From NCBI RefSeq assembly GCF_902859735.1, contig NZ_CADIJY010000004.1, positions 310,001-374,000 of the forward strand: 64,000 nt of DNA. The letters run 5' to 3'. Source of the stretch: Achromobacter aegrifaciens. GTDB taxonomy: Bacteria; Pseudomonadota; Gammaproteobacteria; Burkholderiales; Burkholderiaceae_B. A program made the translations under genes and the position numbers. This document shows positions 1 to 9,184 of the stretch, piece after piece; position 1 is the stretch's first letter; the number at the start of each line of letters is the position of its first letter. The notes under the pieces are model-generated. The model was not told the origin of the DNA. It did not search any database and saw only the letters and a program-made list of their open reading frames with translations.

Positions 1-546
1 GACGTGAACGCCGTCAAGCTCAACCTGGGCTCAAGCGGGCCGGGCAGCACGGCGCACCTGGCCGAGGCCATGTTTCTGCACTTCGCCGACGCACGCGGCG
101 AACTCATTCCCTATCGCGGCACAGGTCCCGCGCTGACCGACCTGATGAGCGGCATGATCGACGGGGTCATCGACCAGACCGTGACCATGCTGCCCCTGCA
201 TCAGGACAAGCGCGTCAAAGCCATTGCCGTGACCGGAACCGCGCGCCTGGCGCAAAGTCCGGACATCCCCACCTTTGCCGAGGGCGGACTGCCTGAGTTC
301 GATCTGGCCATCTGGAATGGCCTGGTGGCGCCGGCTGGCACGCCGCAGCCTGTGGTCGAAAAACTGGCCGCCGCCCTGTCGCAGGCAATAGACACCCCAG
401 AGTTCAAGACTCGTCTGGAACAATTGGCGGCGCAAGCGCCTGCCGCACAGGAACGCGGCCCCATCGCATTCTCCGATCTGCTCAAGCGCGACTCGCAACG
501 CGTATCGTCGCTGGTCAAGAGCGCGAACCTGCTCGGCGCCAATTGA
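1..546 (+). CDS. Bug-family solute-binding protein, 3' part (partial)
   Basis: C-terminal 181 codons of a tripartite tricarboxylate transporter (TTT) substrate-binding protein of the Bug family. The frame is open to the left edge, so the N-terminus and signal peptide lie outside the window. Family signatures visible are the GSSGPGSTAHLA stretch, IPYRGTGPALTDLMSG (typical IPYKG..PA..DL..G motif), a ..P.IPT..E.G.P.F motif, and the GLVAPAGTPQPVVEKL segment. These periplasmic proteins bind carboxylates or other small acids. No TctA/TctB membrane genes follow; the next gene is comEC on the opposite strand, so this is either an orphan Bug protein or the last gene of a cluster to the left. Confidence 0.9.
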   Translation, partial: DVNAVKLNLGSSGPGSTAHLAEAMFLHFADARGELIPYRGTGPALTDLMSGMIDGVIDQTVTMLPLHQDKRVKAIAVTGTARLAQSPDIPTFAEGGLPEFDLAIWNGLVAPAGTPQPVVEKLAAALSQAIDTPEFKTRLEQLAAQAPAAQERGPIAFSDLLKRDSQRVSSLVKSANLLGAN

Positions 547-565
547 ACGCCGCGGGCGGCCTCAG

Positions 566-3151
566 TCAGCGCCCATGCCAATACCGCCGCCCGCGTTCAC
601 GCTCAGCCCACACATGCAGACCCCCAGCGCCTGAAGTCGCCATCACCGCGCCATCGCGGTCGCTGCGCCAAAACGCCGCGCCCGCGCGCGTCCACCGCAG
701 TTCCACCGCGCGGGCCGGATGGCGAAAACGGTTCAAATGGCCCACCTGTGCGATCGCATGGCCGGCTGCGGACGCGTCCACCAAGTCCCTGCCCGAGGAC
801 GATGCCGAACCGTGATGCGGCGCCATCACCACGTCGACTCGGGGCAATACCCGGGCCAGCGCATTTTCCTGAGCCACGCCCACATCGCCCGTCAGCAGCA
901 GCGCATGCGATGTCCCCTGCACCAGCAGCACGCAGCTATCGGCATTGCGGCCCTGCCCGTTCCTGCCGCCGGCATCCGCGGGGTTCAGGAAGGTGAATGT
1001 CACGCCGTCCACCTCCCAGCTCATGCCGCGCCGGCAACGCCCCACATCGGCGGGCAACGGCGGCGCGGCGCTGCCGGCCTGCGGCCACATCCGGATATCG
1101 CGGCGCAGGAACGCAGCGAGATCGAACGATGCGTAGCTGCGCCCTGCCGGAACCGCCGCCAGCACCGCGCGCAATCCGCCCACGTGGTCCAGGTCGGCAT
1201 GCGACAGGACCAACACGTCCAACCGCCGGATACCCCGCGCCAGCAGGAACGGCGCGACGACGCGTTCGCCCGCGTCGCTGCCGCCGTAATGGCGCGGCCC
1301 CGCGTCAAACAGCAAGGCCTGGCTGGCCGTCTCTACCAGGATGGCGCTACCCTGCCCCACATCCATCGCGCTCATGCGCCAATATCCTTGCTCGGGCCGG
1401 TCGGGCCGCCAAAACAGCAACGGCAGCATGCAGAGCCATCCCAGATGCCTGCCCGGCCATCCGCGCACCTGCAGCGCCCAGACCATGCCCGCCAAGGCCA
1501 TCAGCAGCCAGGGCCACGACGCCGCCGCAACCGGCACGCTGGCCCAGGACGCGTTGCCCACCCAGGACACCGGCGCCATGATCAGGTCGAACGCCTGCAG
1601 GCCCCATAGCCCGGCCAACTCGGCCAGCCCCTGCGCGCCCGGCAAGACCGACAAGGCGGCACACGCCAAAGCCAGCGGCGTCACGACGAAGGTCACGACG
1701 GGAATCGCCACCGCATTGGCAAACGGCGATCCCAACGACACCTGATGCACCAGGTAGGCCAGCAAGGGCGTCAGGCCCACGGTCACCATCAGCTGCAGGC
1801 GCACCGCTTGCGCCAGCCTGGCCGAGCAGCGCGGGCGCCAGCCGGCTTCGCGGTCGACCGGCGCATCTGCGATGCGCAACAGCACCGCCACCGCGCCGAA
1901 CGACAGCCAGAATCCCGGCGACACCGGCGCCCATGGATCCAACGCCACGACCCCCGCAGCCGCGCATGCCAGCACCCGGCCGCCCGACAGCGGCAGACGC
2001 GACACCGCGGCCGCCAGCACCACCGACAGCATGAAGAACGTGCGGCGCGCCGGCACGCCCCAGCCCGCCAGCAGGCAATACAGCAGTGCGACCAGCGCGG
2101 CCGCCGCCCCGCCCGCCACGCGCGCGGGCACGTGCTCGGCCAGCCCCGCGCCGCGCCAGCGCCCTCGCCGCCAGAACGCTGCCACCAACAGCCCGGCGAT
2201 GCCCGCTATCGAGGTCACATGCATGCCGCTGATCGACACCAGATGCGTGATGCCGCTGCGGTTGAACAGCAGCCAGTCCTCGCGCGCGACGCCGGCCTGA
2301 TCGCCGATGGCCAGGGCGACCATCACTGGCGCATAGCGATGTTCCCCCAAGGCCGCGCGCAAACCCTCCCGCACGCTGTGGCGCGCCCGCTCTATCGCGA
2401 TGCCCGGCGTCGCCCAGGGCCTGTCCGCCAGCAGCCTGGGCTGTCCGCGCACCGTAGCCACCGCCCGTATCCCTTGCGCGAACAGGCGCCCTTCCACATC
2501 CGGCCCCGCTGGATTCAACAAGCCGTGCGGACGCCGCAACACCAGCGCCATGCGCCAGACCTGGCCGGGCTTGATTTCGGGAATCAGCGCCTGCGGGCCG
2601 GGCGGCGCCTGCCACGAGACCTGAATGCGCGAGGGAATGCCGGGTGGCGCAGGCTCATCCAGTTCGGCCAGAAAGCGTTGGCCGCGCTCGTCGCCATCCG
2701 GCAGGCTGGCCACGCGCAGCGCCAGGCGCGACACGGCGTCCTGATGCTCATCCGACAGCGCATCGTCCAACCTGGCTTGGGCTTGCAGACTGGCGTTCAG
2801 CGAACCCGCACACACGCCCAGCATCAAGGCGGCAAGCTGGCGCGCCGGACCAGGCCGCGAGCGCAGGCAGGCAACCAGCCCAAGCAGGCAAGCCCCTGCC
2901 AGCCACCATGCGGCGCCTGCGCCGGGCAGCCGCGGGGACACCTGGACCAGTCCCGCGCCAGCCACGAACGCGACGCAGAAAATTCGGCCAGTGATAGCGA
3001 TCTCCCAAAACCGGGGAGCGTAGGCGCATGCATTGCCGCACGGGCATGGGAGTGACCGGATTTGCCCACCTCGGCTGGGCGCAATCGCAGCCAGGGTGCC
3101 GCCGCACGCGATATTTCCTGTATTGTTTCGGTGCTCGGCAAAATGCTTCAC
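566..3151 (-). CDS. comEC: ComEC/Rec2-family DNA-uptake channel protein
   Basis: Inner-membrane protein thought to carry single-stranded DNA into the cytoplasm during natural transformation. About 861 residues, a normal full length. After an N-terminal membrane segment and a soluble OB-like region comes the Competence core of many membrane helices (includes SGMHVTSIAGIAG and the WGVPARRTFFML stretch). The C-terminal third is a metallo-beta-lactamase-like domain with MSAMDVGQGSAILV and the HADLDHVGG metal motif, and MAPHHGS later, so the domain order is complete. The start is uncertain: the longest frame begins at a GTG (3149-3151) without a clear Shine-Dalgarno, and about 45 non-hydrophobic residues precede the first membrane segment, so the true start may lie further downstream. 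It is divergent from benE. Confidence 0.9.
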   Translation of the reverse strand: MKHFAEHRNNTGNIACGGTLAAIAPSRGGQIRSLPCPCGNACAYAPRFWEIAITGRIFCVAFVAGAGLVQVSPRLPGAGAAWWLAGACLLGLVACLRSRPGPARQLAALMLGVCAGSLNASLQAQARLDDALSDEHQDAVSRLALRVASLPDGDERGQRFLAELDEPAPPGIPSRIQVSWQAPPGPQALIPEIKPGQVWRMALVLRRPHGLLNPAGPDVEGRLFAQGIRAVATVRGQPRLLADRPWATPGIAIERARHSVREGLRAALGEHRYAPVMVALAIGDQAGVAREDWLLFNRSGITHLVSISGMHVTSIAGIAGLLVAAFWRRGRWRGAGLAEHVPARVAGGAAAALVALLYCLLAGWGVPARRTFFMLSVVLAAAVSRLPLSGGRVLACAAAGVVALDPWAPVSPGFWLSFGAVAVLLRIADAPVDREAGWRPRCSARLAQAVRLQLMVTVGLTPLLAYLVHQVSLGSPFANAVAIPVVTFVVTPLALACAALSVLPGAQGLAELAGLWGLQAFDLIMAPVSWVGNASWASVPVAAASWPWLLMALAGMVWALQVRGWPGRHLGWLCMLPLLFWRPDRPEQGYWRMSAMDVGQGSAILVETASQALLFDAGPRHYGGSDAGERVVAPFLLARGIRRLDVLVLSHADLDHVGGLRAVLAAVPAGRSYASFDLAAFLRRDIRMWPQAGSAAPPLPADVGRCRRGMSWEVDGVTFTFLNPADAGGRNGQGRNADSCVLLVQGTSHALLLTGDVGVAQENALARVLPRVDVVMAPHHGSASSSGRDLVDASAAGHAIAQVGHLNRFRHPARAVELRWTRAGAAFWRSDRDGAVMATSGAGGLHVWAERERGRRYWHGR

Positions 3152-3162
3152 TCATTAATGAG
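3151..3162. promoter_or_regulatory. 12-bp perfect palindrome between comEC and benE
   Basis: CTCATTAATGAG is a perfect 12-bp palindrome a few bases before the benE start codon and at the 5' end of the comEC frame, in an AT-richer patch. It could be a regulator site for either divergent gene. One copy only, so the call is weak. Confidence 0.3.
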
Positions 3163-3170
3163 ATAAGTCC

Positions 3171-4385
3171 ATGGCCCCTTCAGAAGCGATCCCAGCCGCC
3201 TCGTCCTCGTTCCCGGCGACTGAGCTGACCAACGCTTTCGTCGCTTTCCTGTTTTCCGCGTCCGCGCCGGTAGCGATCATCCTGAGCGCGGGCGTGAAAG
3301 GGGGACTCAGCCAGGCCACCCTCGCCTCCTGGATCTTTGCGGCCTTCGTGCTCAACGGCATCCTTACCATCGTGATGTCCGCCATTTACCGGCAGCCGCT
3401 CGCCTTCCTGTGGACCATCCCGGGCGCGGTGCTGGTCGCCAGCGCCCTGCAACACCTGCCCTTTGCCGAGGTCGTCGGTGCCTATTTGCTGACCGCCGCG
3501 CTGATGCTGGTACTGGGGCTGACCGGCTGGGTCGGCGCCATCATGGACCGCATCCCCATGCCCATCGTCATGGGGATGGTCGCGGGCGTTTTTCTGAGCT
3601 TCGCGCTGGACTGGATCCGATCATTCGCCTCCGATCCGTGGCTGGCTGGCGCCATGACCGCGACCTTCTTCGCGGTCTCGTTGTTCCCCGCGGTGCAAAA
3701 GCGGCTCTCGCCCATCATCGGCGCGCTCATCGCCGGCGTATGCACGCTGGCGTTCACGGGCAGGACGCCCGCGCTGGAACATGTGACGTTCGCGACCTCG
3801 CTGGCAAGCCCGCAGTTCTACGCCCCGGTATTCTCTTGGGGCGCCGCGTTCGAACTGGTGTTGCCGCTGGCCGTGACCGTGATCGCGGTGCAGAACGCGC
3901 AAGGCATTGCCGTGCTGCGCAACTCGCTGCACCGCCCGCCGGTCAACGCCATCACCAATGCCTGTGGCGTGTTCTCGGCGCTGACCGCCTGCCTGGGCTG
4001 CGTCTCCACCTGTCTGGCCGGGCCGTCGAATGCCATCATCGCCTCCGGCGCCAACGCGTCGCGGCACTGGCTGGCCGCGGTCTTTCTCGGGGTGATGGTG
4101 ATCGTGTTCGGGCTGTTCTCCCCGCTGGTCACGCAGGCGCTGCTGGCCACGCCCGCGGCCTTCGTCGCCACGCTGGCGGGACTGGCGCTCTTGCGCATCC
4201 TGCAAGGCGCATTCCACACCGCGTTCCGCCAGCACTTCACGCTGGGCGCCCTGGTTGCCTTCCTGGTGACGCTGGGCGGCCTTCCGCTGTTGGGCATCGG
4301 CGCGCCCTTCTGGGGCGTGGTGTTCGGCGTGGCGACCAGCTTCATCCTGGAGCGCGGGGACTTTGCGAAGCAGTCGGCGGCTTGA
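3171..4385 (+). CDS. benE: BenE-family benzoate/H+ symporter
   Basis: Inner-membrane transporter of the BenE family (benzoate:proton symport). 404 residues, close to the family norm, almost entirely hydrophobic, with some 11-12 membrane segments. Typical family stretches are the N-terminal ..AFLFSASAPVAIIL region, IPMPIVMGMVAGVF, QNAQGIAVLRN, and GVFSALTACLGCVSTCLAGPSNAII. No ben degradation genes are adjacent, although a Rieske-type aromatic oxygenase operon lies about 8 kb downstream. The start ATG at 3171 has only a weak GAGATAAG ribosome site. Confidence 0.9.
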   Translation: MAPSEAIPAASSSFPATELTNAFVAFLFSASAPVAIILSAGVKGGLSQATLASWIFAAFVLNGILTIVMSAIYRQPLAFLWTIPGAVLVASALQHLPFAEVVGAYLLTAALMLVLGLTGWVGAIMDRIPMPIVMGMVAGVFLSFALDWIRSFASDPWLAGAMTATFFAVSLFPAVQKRLSPIIGALIAGVCTLAFTGRTPALEHVTFATSLASPQFYAPVFSWGAAFELVLPLAVTVIAVQNAQGIAVLRNSLHRPPVNAITNACGVFSALTACLGCVSTCLAGPSNAIIASGANASRHWLAAVFLGVMVIVFGLFSPLVTQALLATPAAFVATLAGLALLRILQGAFHTAFRQHFTLGALVAFLVTLGGLPLLGIGAPFWGVVFGVATSFILERGDFAKQSAA

Positions 4386-4408
4386 GATCGCCTGCGCAAC
4401 AGCGCCCC

Positions 4409-5269
4409 TCAATCAATTCGGTTCTTCATCAGGACGATGGCTTCTCCGACCAGTTTTCCCTTGAAGAAACGTTGGTTCTTCGCGATGTTGCCATCGGCCG
4501 TCAGCTGATACCCGGTGACGAAGACCGATCCGCTGACGTTGCCGCCTATGGCCAACGCAACCTCGGTGCCTACCGCCACGATGATGTCGGAATGGCTGGG
4601 AGCTTCCGGATTTTTTGAGGCTGCGAGATATTGATCGAACGTGTAGGGCTTGTCCCGCCAACTGCCGATGATGTCGCCGACCTGCGGCTTTTCTTCCGTT
4701 ATGCGTACGCCCCAAAACGGCGCGGACCGGTCCTCGCTCGCCCGCTTCTTGATGGCATCCCACATATAGGCCGCGTGACCGACGGACCGCTTGAATGCCT
4801 GGAATTCAGGGACGGTCTTCGCCGCATTGCTCACCATGAGGGAAATGGCGGCGGCCGACCAGGGATAGCCGGTGTCCTTTCCGGTCAGATTCCTTTTCAG
4901 CGCCTTCCACATCTCGTGGATGTAAGTGCTATAGGGTTCGACGGTCTCCTTTCCCCGCCCTTTGTCGAATCGTAGCCACTGTTCCACTGCCGCTGCCACG
5001 AGCGCCTCGCGAGCCGGAGTATCGAGTGGCCGCAGCGTTGGCTGCTTGGCAGTGGGGGCCCACTTGAATTTCGAATCCGCCAGGCCATCGACCGAATAGC
5101 CTTCGACGGTCAGGCCGCCCATTTTCGTCCGAACATGGTGCCACCCCGCGGGTGCGCCTCCCAGATCGTCCACCTCCTGGCCCAGGGTCAGGCTACCGAT
5201 AGGCGTGTTGTTTTCGGTACTGGGAATGGACCGCAGGTTGACGGCTTCGACACTGACGAAACGCTTCAT
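4409..5269 (-). CDS. SH3-like plus DUF2272 domain protein, orphan
   Basis: 286 residues from the ATG at 5267-5269, chosen because GGGAG lies seven bases upstream; a longer frame to 5440 has no such site and an unconvincing N-terminus. Residues about 2-50 look like a bacterial SH3 domain (VEAVNLRSIPS, then GWHHVR). The C-terminal part has the DUF2272 pattern: PWSAAAISLMV, HAAYMWDAI, PQVGDIIG, SHSDIIVAVG and IGGNVSGSV. The layout resembles CHAP/NlpC-type amidases, but the position where those enzymes carry the nucleophile (PWC) is PWS here. No signal peptide is visible. GC is lower than the neighbours (53, 57 and 60 percent in three lines counted by hand). Function unknown. The 5270-5560 gap upstream holds no gene that I see. 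Confidence 0.8.
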   Translation of the reverse strand: MKRFVSVEAVNLRSIPSTENNTPIGSLTLGQEVDDLGGAPAGWHHVRTKMGGLTVEGYSVDGLADSKFKWAPTAKQPTLRPLDTPAREALVAAAVEQWLRFDKGRGKETVEPYSTYIHEMWKALKRNLTGKDTGYPWSAAAISLMVSNAAKTVPEFQAFKRSVGHAAYMWDAIKKRASEDRSAPFWGVRITEEKPQVGDIIGSWRDKPYTFDQYLAASKNPEAPSHSDIIVAVGTEVALAIGGNVSGSVFVTGYQLTADGNIAKNQRFFKGKLVGEAIVLMKNRID

Positions 5270-5560
5270 GAGACGCTCCCCGATCTGCTCGGACATTGGC
5301 TGCGTGACCCGACAGTACGCGATAACGTTCCGACAAGCCCTCCTCCGGTCGCATGAGAGGCGCAGCCGCAGATACCATCCGCACAAAATATGGGGATGCC
5401 GGAATTCCGAGAGTCTCCCCAAATGCCATAAGCACATCACTTAGTTGGAAATTGCGAATCGGTCGTTTGGCCGGGCGGTCATCTCCCGTACTGTGACCTG
5501 TCCGCGCCGGCCTTGCCGAATCCGCAAGGCGCCGCGTCCGTTTCACTCTCGGAGACCCGC

Positions 5561-7084
5561 ATGAACGACCGGCTGCACCGTACCCAGGCTTCCCGCTCCG
5601 CCGCAATCAAGGCGAAGCTGGACTATCCCGTGATCGATACCGACGTACACGTCAACGACTACGCGCCCGTGCTGGAGGACTACATCCAGCACTATGGCGG
5701 CTCCAAGCTGGTGGACGTGCTGCGCAAGACGCAGGGCTCGCGCTTTGCCACCAAGTCCCAGGGCAAGGACTGGTACCAGCAGACCCCGGAAGAACGGCAG
5801 CGCAACCGCACGCTGCGCTCGCCCTGGTGGGCGCGCGTCACGCGCAATACCCTGGACCTGGCGACCGTCACGCTGCCCGAGCTGCTGTACGAGCGCCTGG
5901 AGGAACAGGGTTCGGACTACTCCATCCTGTTTCCCAACGACGTGCTGGCGCCGCTGGGCGCTGGCGACGATTACCGTCAGCCGCTGCATCGCGCCATCAA
6001 CCACTTCCATGCTGACCAGTACCGCAAGTACAGCGACCGCCTGACGCCCGTGGCGGGCATTCCGCTGAATACGCCGCAGGAAGCCATCGAGGAACTCGAA
6101 TTCGCGGTCAAGACGCTGGGATTGAAGGTGGCCAATATCCCCGGCGGCGTGCGGCGGCCGATCAAGGCCATCGCCGACAAGTATCCGCCCGCTGAATTCC
6201 CGGAGATCGCGCGCCATGCGTCCTACGTGGATTTCTTCGGCCTGGACAGCGAGTACGACTACGATCCGTTCTGGGCCAAGGCGGTGGAGCTGGGCGTGCC
6301 GCTGGCCACCCACTACGGCAGCCAGGGCTGGACCGGGCGCCACTCCATCAGCAACTACATGTTCAACCATATCGGCCACTTCGCCGACGGTTCCCAGGCC
6401 TTCGCCAAGGCGCTCTTCTTCGGCGGCGTGACGCGGCGCTTTCCGAACCTGCGCGTGGCCTTGCTGGAAGGCGGCGCGGACTGGGGCGCGCACGTGTACG
6501 CGCACCTGGTGGACCGCTGGGAAAAGCGCAATCGCAACGCCGTGCAGCAGTACAACCCGGCCAACGCGGACGTGGAGCTGCTGGCCGACCTGTTCGAACG
6601 CTATGGCGCCAGCCTGCTCAACGGACGCGAGCTCAACAAGGACACCTTGCTGCGCGACAGCCTGGGTATCTCGGCGCTGCACCACAGCCGCGAACCGCAA
6701 GGCGACGAACTCGACGACTTTGCCGCGGCCGGCATCGAGAGCGTCGAGGATATCCGCAAACGCTGGGTCGACAGCTTCTACTTCGGATCGGAGGCCGACG
6801 ACCGGACCATAGGCGCGGCCTTCAACGACCGCGCCAATCCCCTGAACACCAAGCTCAACGCGATCTGGTCGTCCGACGTCGGCCATTGGGATGTGCCGGA
6901 CCTGACCGAGCCGCTGGCCGAAAGCTGGGACCTGGTGGAAGACGGCGTGATCTCCGCGGCCGATTTCAAGGCCCTGGTGTTCGACAACCCCTACCGCTTC
7001 TACACCCAGGCGAACCCCGAGTTCTTCAAGGGCACGCGCATCGAGCAGAAGCTGCAGGCGCACGCAGAAAAGCGCGCGGCCTGA
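5561..7084 (+). CDS. Amidohydrolase-2 family metal hydrolase/decarboxylase
   Basis: 507 residues from the ATG at 5561, preceded by GGAG at a good distance; an upstream in-frame start at 5513 has no such site. Belongs to the amidohydrolase_2 (ACMSD-like) superfamily: metal-binding D-x-D-x-H near the N-terminus (VIDTDVHVNDY), LATHYGSQGW in the middle, and LLEGGADWG before the C-terminal third. Members are TIM-barrel enzymes that hydrolyse or decarboxylate small, often aromatic, acids. It sits just upstream of an SsuABC-type importer on the same strand, so the imported compound is probably its substrate or a precursor. Substrate unknown. Confidence 0.85.
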   Translation: MNDRLHRTQASRSAAIKAKLDYPVIDTDVHVNDYAPVLEDYIQHYGGSKLVDVLRKTQGSRFATKSQGKDWYQQTPEERQRNRTLRSPWWARVTRNTLDLATVTLPELLYERLEEQGSDYSILFPNDVLAPLGAGDDYRQPLHRAINHFHADQYRKYSDRLTPVAGIPLNTPQEAIEELEFAVKTLGLKVANIPGGVRRPIKAIADKYPPAEFPEIARHASYVDFFGLDSEYDYDPFWAKAVELGVPLATHYGSQGWTGRHSISNYMFNHIGHFADGSQAFAKALFFGGVTRRFPNLRVALLEGGADWGAHVYAHLVDRWEKRNRNAVQQYNPANADVELLADLFERYGASLLNGRELNKDTLLRDSLGISALHHSREPQGDELDDFAAAGIESVEDIRKRWVDSFYFGSEADDRTIGAAFNDRANPLNTKLNAIWSSDVGHWDVPDLTEPLAESWDLVEDGVISAADFKALVFDNPYRFYTQANPEFFKGTRIEQKLQAHAEKRAA

Positions 7085-7201
7085 CCTTATCGCATACCTG
7101 CAATCCCGCCCGCCCGCACATGCCGGCGGGCGCCTGGCCCTGTCCGCGGCCGGCGCTTGCCCGCCCGGACCTGTCTTTCATCATCGATATACGGAACAAC
7201 C

Positions 7202-8311
7202 ATGCGCACCCTGCCATCCCCCCTCAGCCTGATCTCACGCCTGATGCTGGGCGCTGCCTTGTGCGCTGTCAGCCTCGCCTCCCTGGCCGCGCCCGACGTG
7301 GTCCGCATCGGCGTGGCGACCGCCGGCGGCGGCGACCCCATCACCTGGGGCGGCTCGCCAGGCGGCGTGGCGCGCGCCAACAACTGGCTGGAAGAGGCCT
7401 TCAAAGGCACCGGCACCGAAGTGCAATGGTTGTTCTTCAAGGGCGCGGGCCCCGCGGTCAACGAAGCGCTCTCGAACAAGCAGATCGATTTCGCCTACCA
7501 GGGCGACCTGCCGTCGGTGGTAGGCCGCTCCAACGGGCTGAAGACCCGCATCCTGCTGGGCAGCGGCGTGCGCAACAACCTGTACGTCTCCACGCCCAAG
7601 GACTCCGCGCTGCAATCGCTGGAAGACCTGAAGGACCGCAAGGTCTCGATCTTCCGCGGCACCAACGGCCATCTGGTCGCCATCAACGTGCTGGCCTCGC
7701 GCCAGCTGACCGAACGCGACATCAAGGGTGTGAACCTCGACACCGGCAGCGCGCAAGCGGCGCTGGTCTCCAACGGCGTGGATGCGGCGTTCGGCGGCTA
7801 TGAGTACTTCAAGCTGCGCGACCAAGGGCTGGCGCGCATCATCTACTCAACCAAGGGTCAGGACCCCTCGTTCACGCGCCAGGCATCCCTGCTGGTGCGC
7901 GAGGATTTCGAAAAGGAGAACCCCGAAGCCGTGCAACGCGTGGTCGACGTGTTCGTGCGTGCGGCGCAATGGTCTTCGGACGAGCAGAACCGGGACGCGC
8001 TCTTCAAGATCTGGGCGCGCAGCGGCACGCCTTACGCGTCCTGGCAGGCGGAGTTCGACGGCGAGGTGCTGGCCGTGCGCAATTCGCCGCTGCTGGACGA
8101 GTTCCTCGCCGCGCGCTACCAGGCCGTGGCGGACGACGCGCTGAAACTGAAGCTGATCCGCCGTCCCGTGAGCGTAGATGGCTGGTTCGAACCCCGCTAC
8201 CTCAATGCCGCGCTGCAAAAGGCAAATCTTGCCGCCCGCTGGACCGCGTTCAATGCCCAAGGCCAGCCTGCCGCCGGCGAGCGCCAGGCCAGCGCCGCCG
8301 CCGCGCGATAA
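7202..8311 (+). CDS. ABC importer solute-binding protein (SsuA/nitrate-taurine type)
   Basis: 369 residues from ATG 7202, giving a clean Sec signal peptide (hydrophobic LMLGAALCAVSLASLAA before PDVVRIGV). The fold is the SsuA/TauA/NMT1 class: VRIGVATAGGGDP at the start, QIDFAYQGDLPSVVG, LEDLKDRKVSIFRGTNGH, and a hinge region typical of aliphatic-sulfonate or taurine binding proteins. It delivers a small organic acid to the two permeases encoded next. The gap to the next gene is only 9 bp and has a ribosome site (AAGGAGCC), so they form one operon. Ligand not predictable; sulfonate binding is only the family default. Confidence 0.88.
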   Translation: MRTLPSPLSLISRLMLGAALCAVSLASLAAPDVVRIGVATAGGGDPITWGGSPGGVARANNWLEEAFKGTGTEVQWLFFKGAGPAVNEALSNKQIDFAYQGDLPSVVGRSNGLKTRILLGSGVRNNLYVSTPKDSALQSLEDLKDRKVSIFRGTNGHLVAINVLASRQLTERDIKGVNLDTGSAQAALVSNGVDAAFGGYEYFKLRDQGLARIIYSTKGQDPSFTRQASLLVREDFEKENPEAVQRVVDVFVRAAQWSSDEQNRDALFKIWARSGTPYASWQAEFDGEVLAVRNSPLLDEFLAARYQAVADDALKLKLIRRPVSVDGWFEPRYLNAALQKANLAARWTAFNAQGQPAAGERQASAAAAR

Positions 8312-8320
8312 GGAGCCGCC

Positions 8321-9184
8321 ATGTCCGGGAACACACTGAGCGCCCCGCTTGCGTCCGCGCACCGCGGCGCTCGCCTGGCGCCTGCCGCGCTGCTGCGCAG
8401 CGCCGGCAGCCGCTTGCTGCCCTGGCTGCTGCCGCTGGCGCTGCTCGCGCTTTGGCAGGTGGGCGCGTCGCAGGGTTGGATCTCGCCGCAGGTGCTGCCC
8501 TCGCCCCACTTCGTCTGGCTGACCTTGCAGGACCTCTACAGCAGCGGCGACCTCTGGCTGAATGTGCAGGCCAGCATGCAGCGCGTGCTGGTTGGCTTCG
8601 CAGCCGGCAGCTTGCTGGGCCTGGCGCTGGGCGCCGCGATGGGATTGTGGCGTCCGCTGGAAGCCTACATCCTGCCCACCTTCAACGCGCTGGTGCAGAT
8701 CCCGGTCCTGGCGTGGCTGCCCTTCGTGCTGCTGCTGGTGGGCATAGGCGAGCCATTGAAGTACATCCTGATCGCCAAGGCCGCGCTGGTGCCGGTAACG
8801 CTGAACACCTTGCAGGGATTCCGGCAAACGCCCGCCAGCCTGCTGGAAGTGGCCCGCGTCTACGGCTACACGCGCCGCCAGCAGGTGCTGGAAGTCGTGC
8901 TGCCCCACGCCCTGCCCACGCTCTTCACCGGCCTGCGGCTGGGCTTCACCAAGGCCTGGCTTTCGCTGGTGGTGGTGGAGCTGGTCGCGTCCAGCGAAGG
9001 TCTGGGCTACCTGATTGTCTACGGCCGGCAGCTGTTCCAGCTGGACCTGGTGATGGCGGCGGTGATCGTGGTGGGCGCCATCGGCTACGCCATCGACAAG
9101 CTGCTGGACCTGGCCGAAGCCCGCGCGGGCGGCGGCCAGGCTGCCACCCGCCTGGGCGCGGCATCCACGGGAGCCCGGGCATGA
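8321..9184 (+). CDS. ABC importer permease 1 (SsuC type)
   Basis: 287 residues, about six membrane helices, with the BPD_transp_1 permease domain. The cytoplasmic EAA-like loop is seen at LLEVARVYGYTRRQQVLEVVLPHALPTLFTGLRLG, the contact site for the ATPase. The N-terminus has about 25 extra residues before the first helix. It ends inside the start of the second permease (ATGA overlap at 9181-9184), which implies translational coupling. It is clearly paralogous to the next gene but not identical, so the importer may use a permease heterodimer rather than the usual SsuC homodimer. Confidence 0.9.
   Translation: MSGNTLSAPLASAHRGARLAPAALLRSAGSRLLPWLLPLALLALWQVGASQGWISPQVLPSPHFVWLTLQDLYSSGDLWLNVQASMQRVLVGFAAGSLLGLALGAAMGLWRPLEAYILPTFNALVQIPVLAWLPFVLLLVGIGEPLKYILIAKAALVPVTLNTLQGFRQTPASLLEVARVYGYTRRQQVLEVVLPHALPTLFTGLRLGFTKAWLSLVVVELVASSEGLGYLIVYGRQLFQLDLVMAAVIVVGAIGYAIDKLLDLAEARAGGGQAATRLGAASTGARA

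Noticed and set aside
7969-9180. Upstream extension of the second permease frame
   Set aside because: Lies under the binding protein and permease 1 in another frame; the ATG at 9181 overlapping the permease 1 stop is the natural start.
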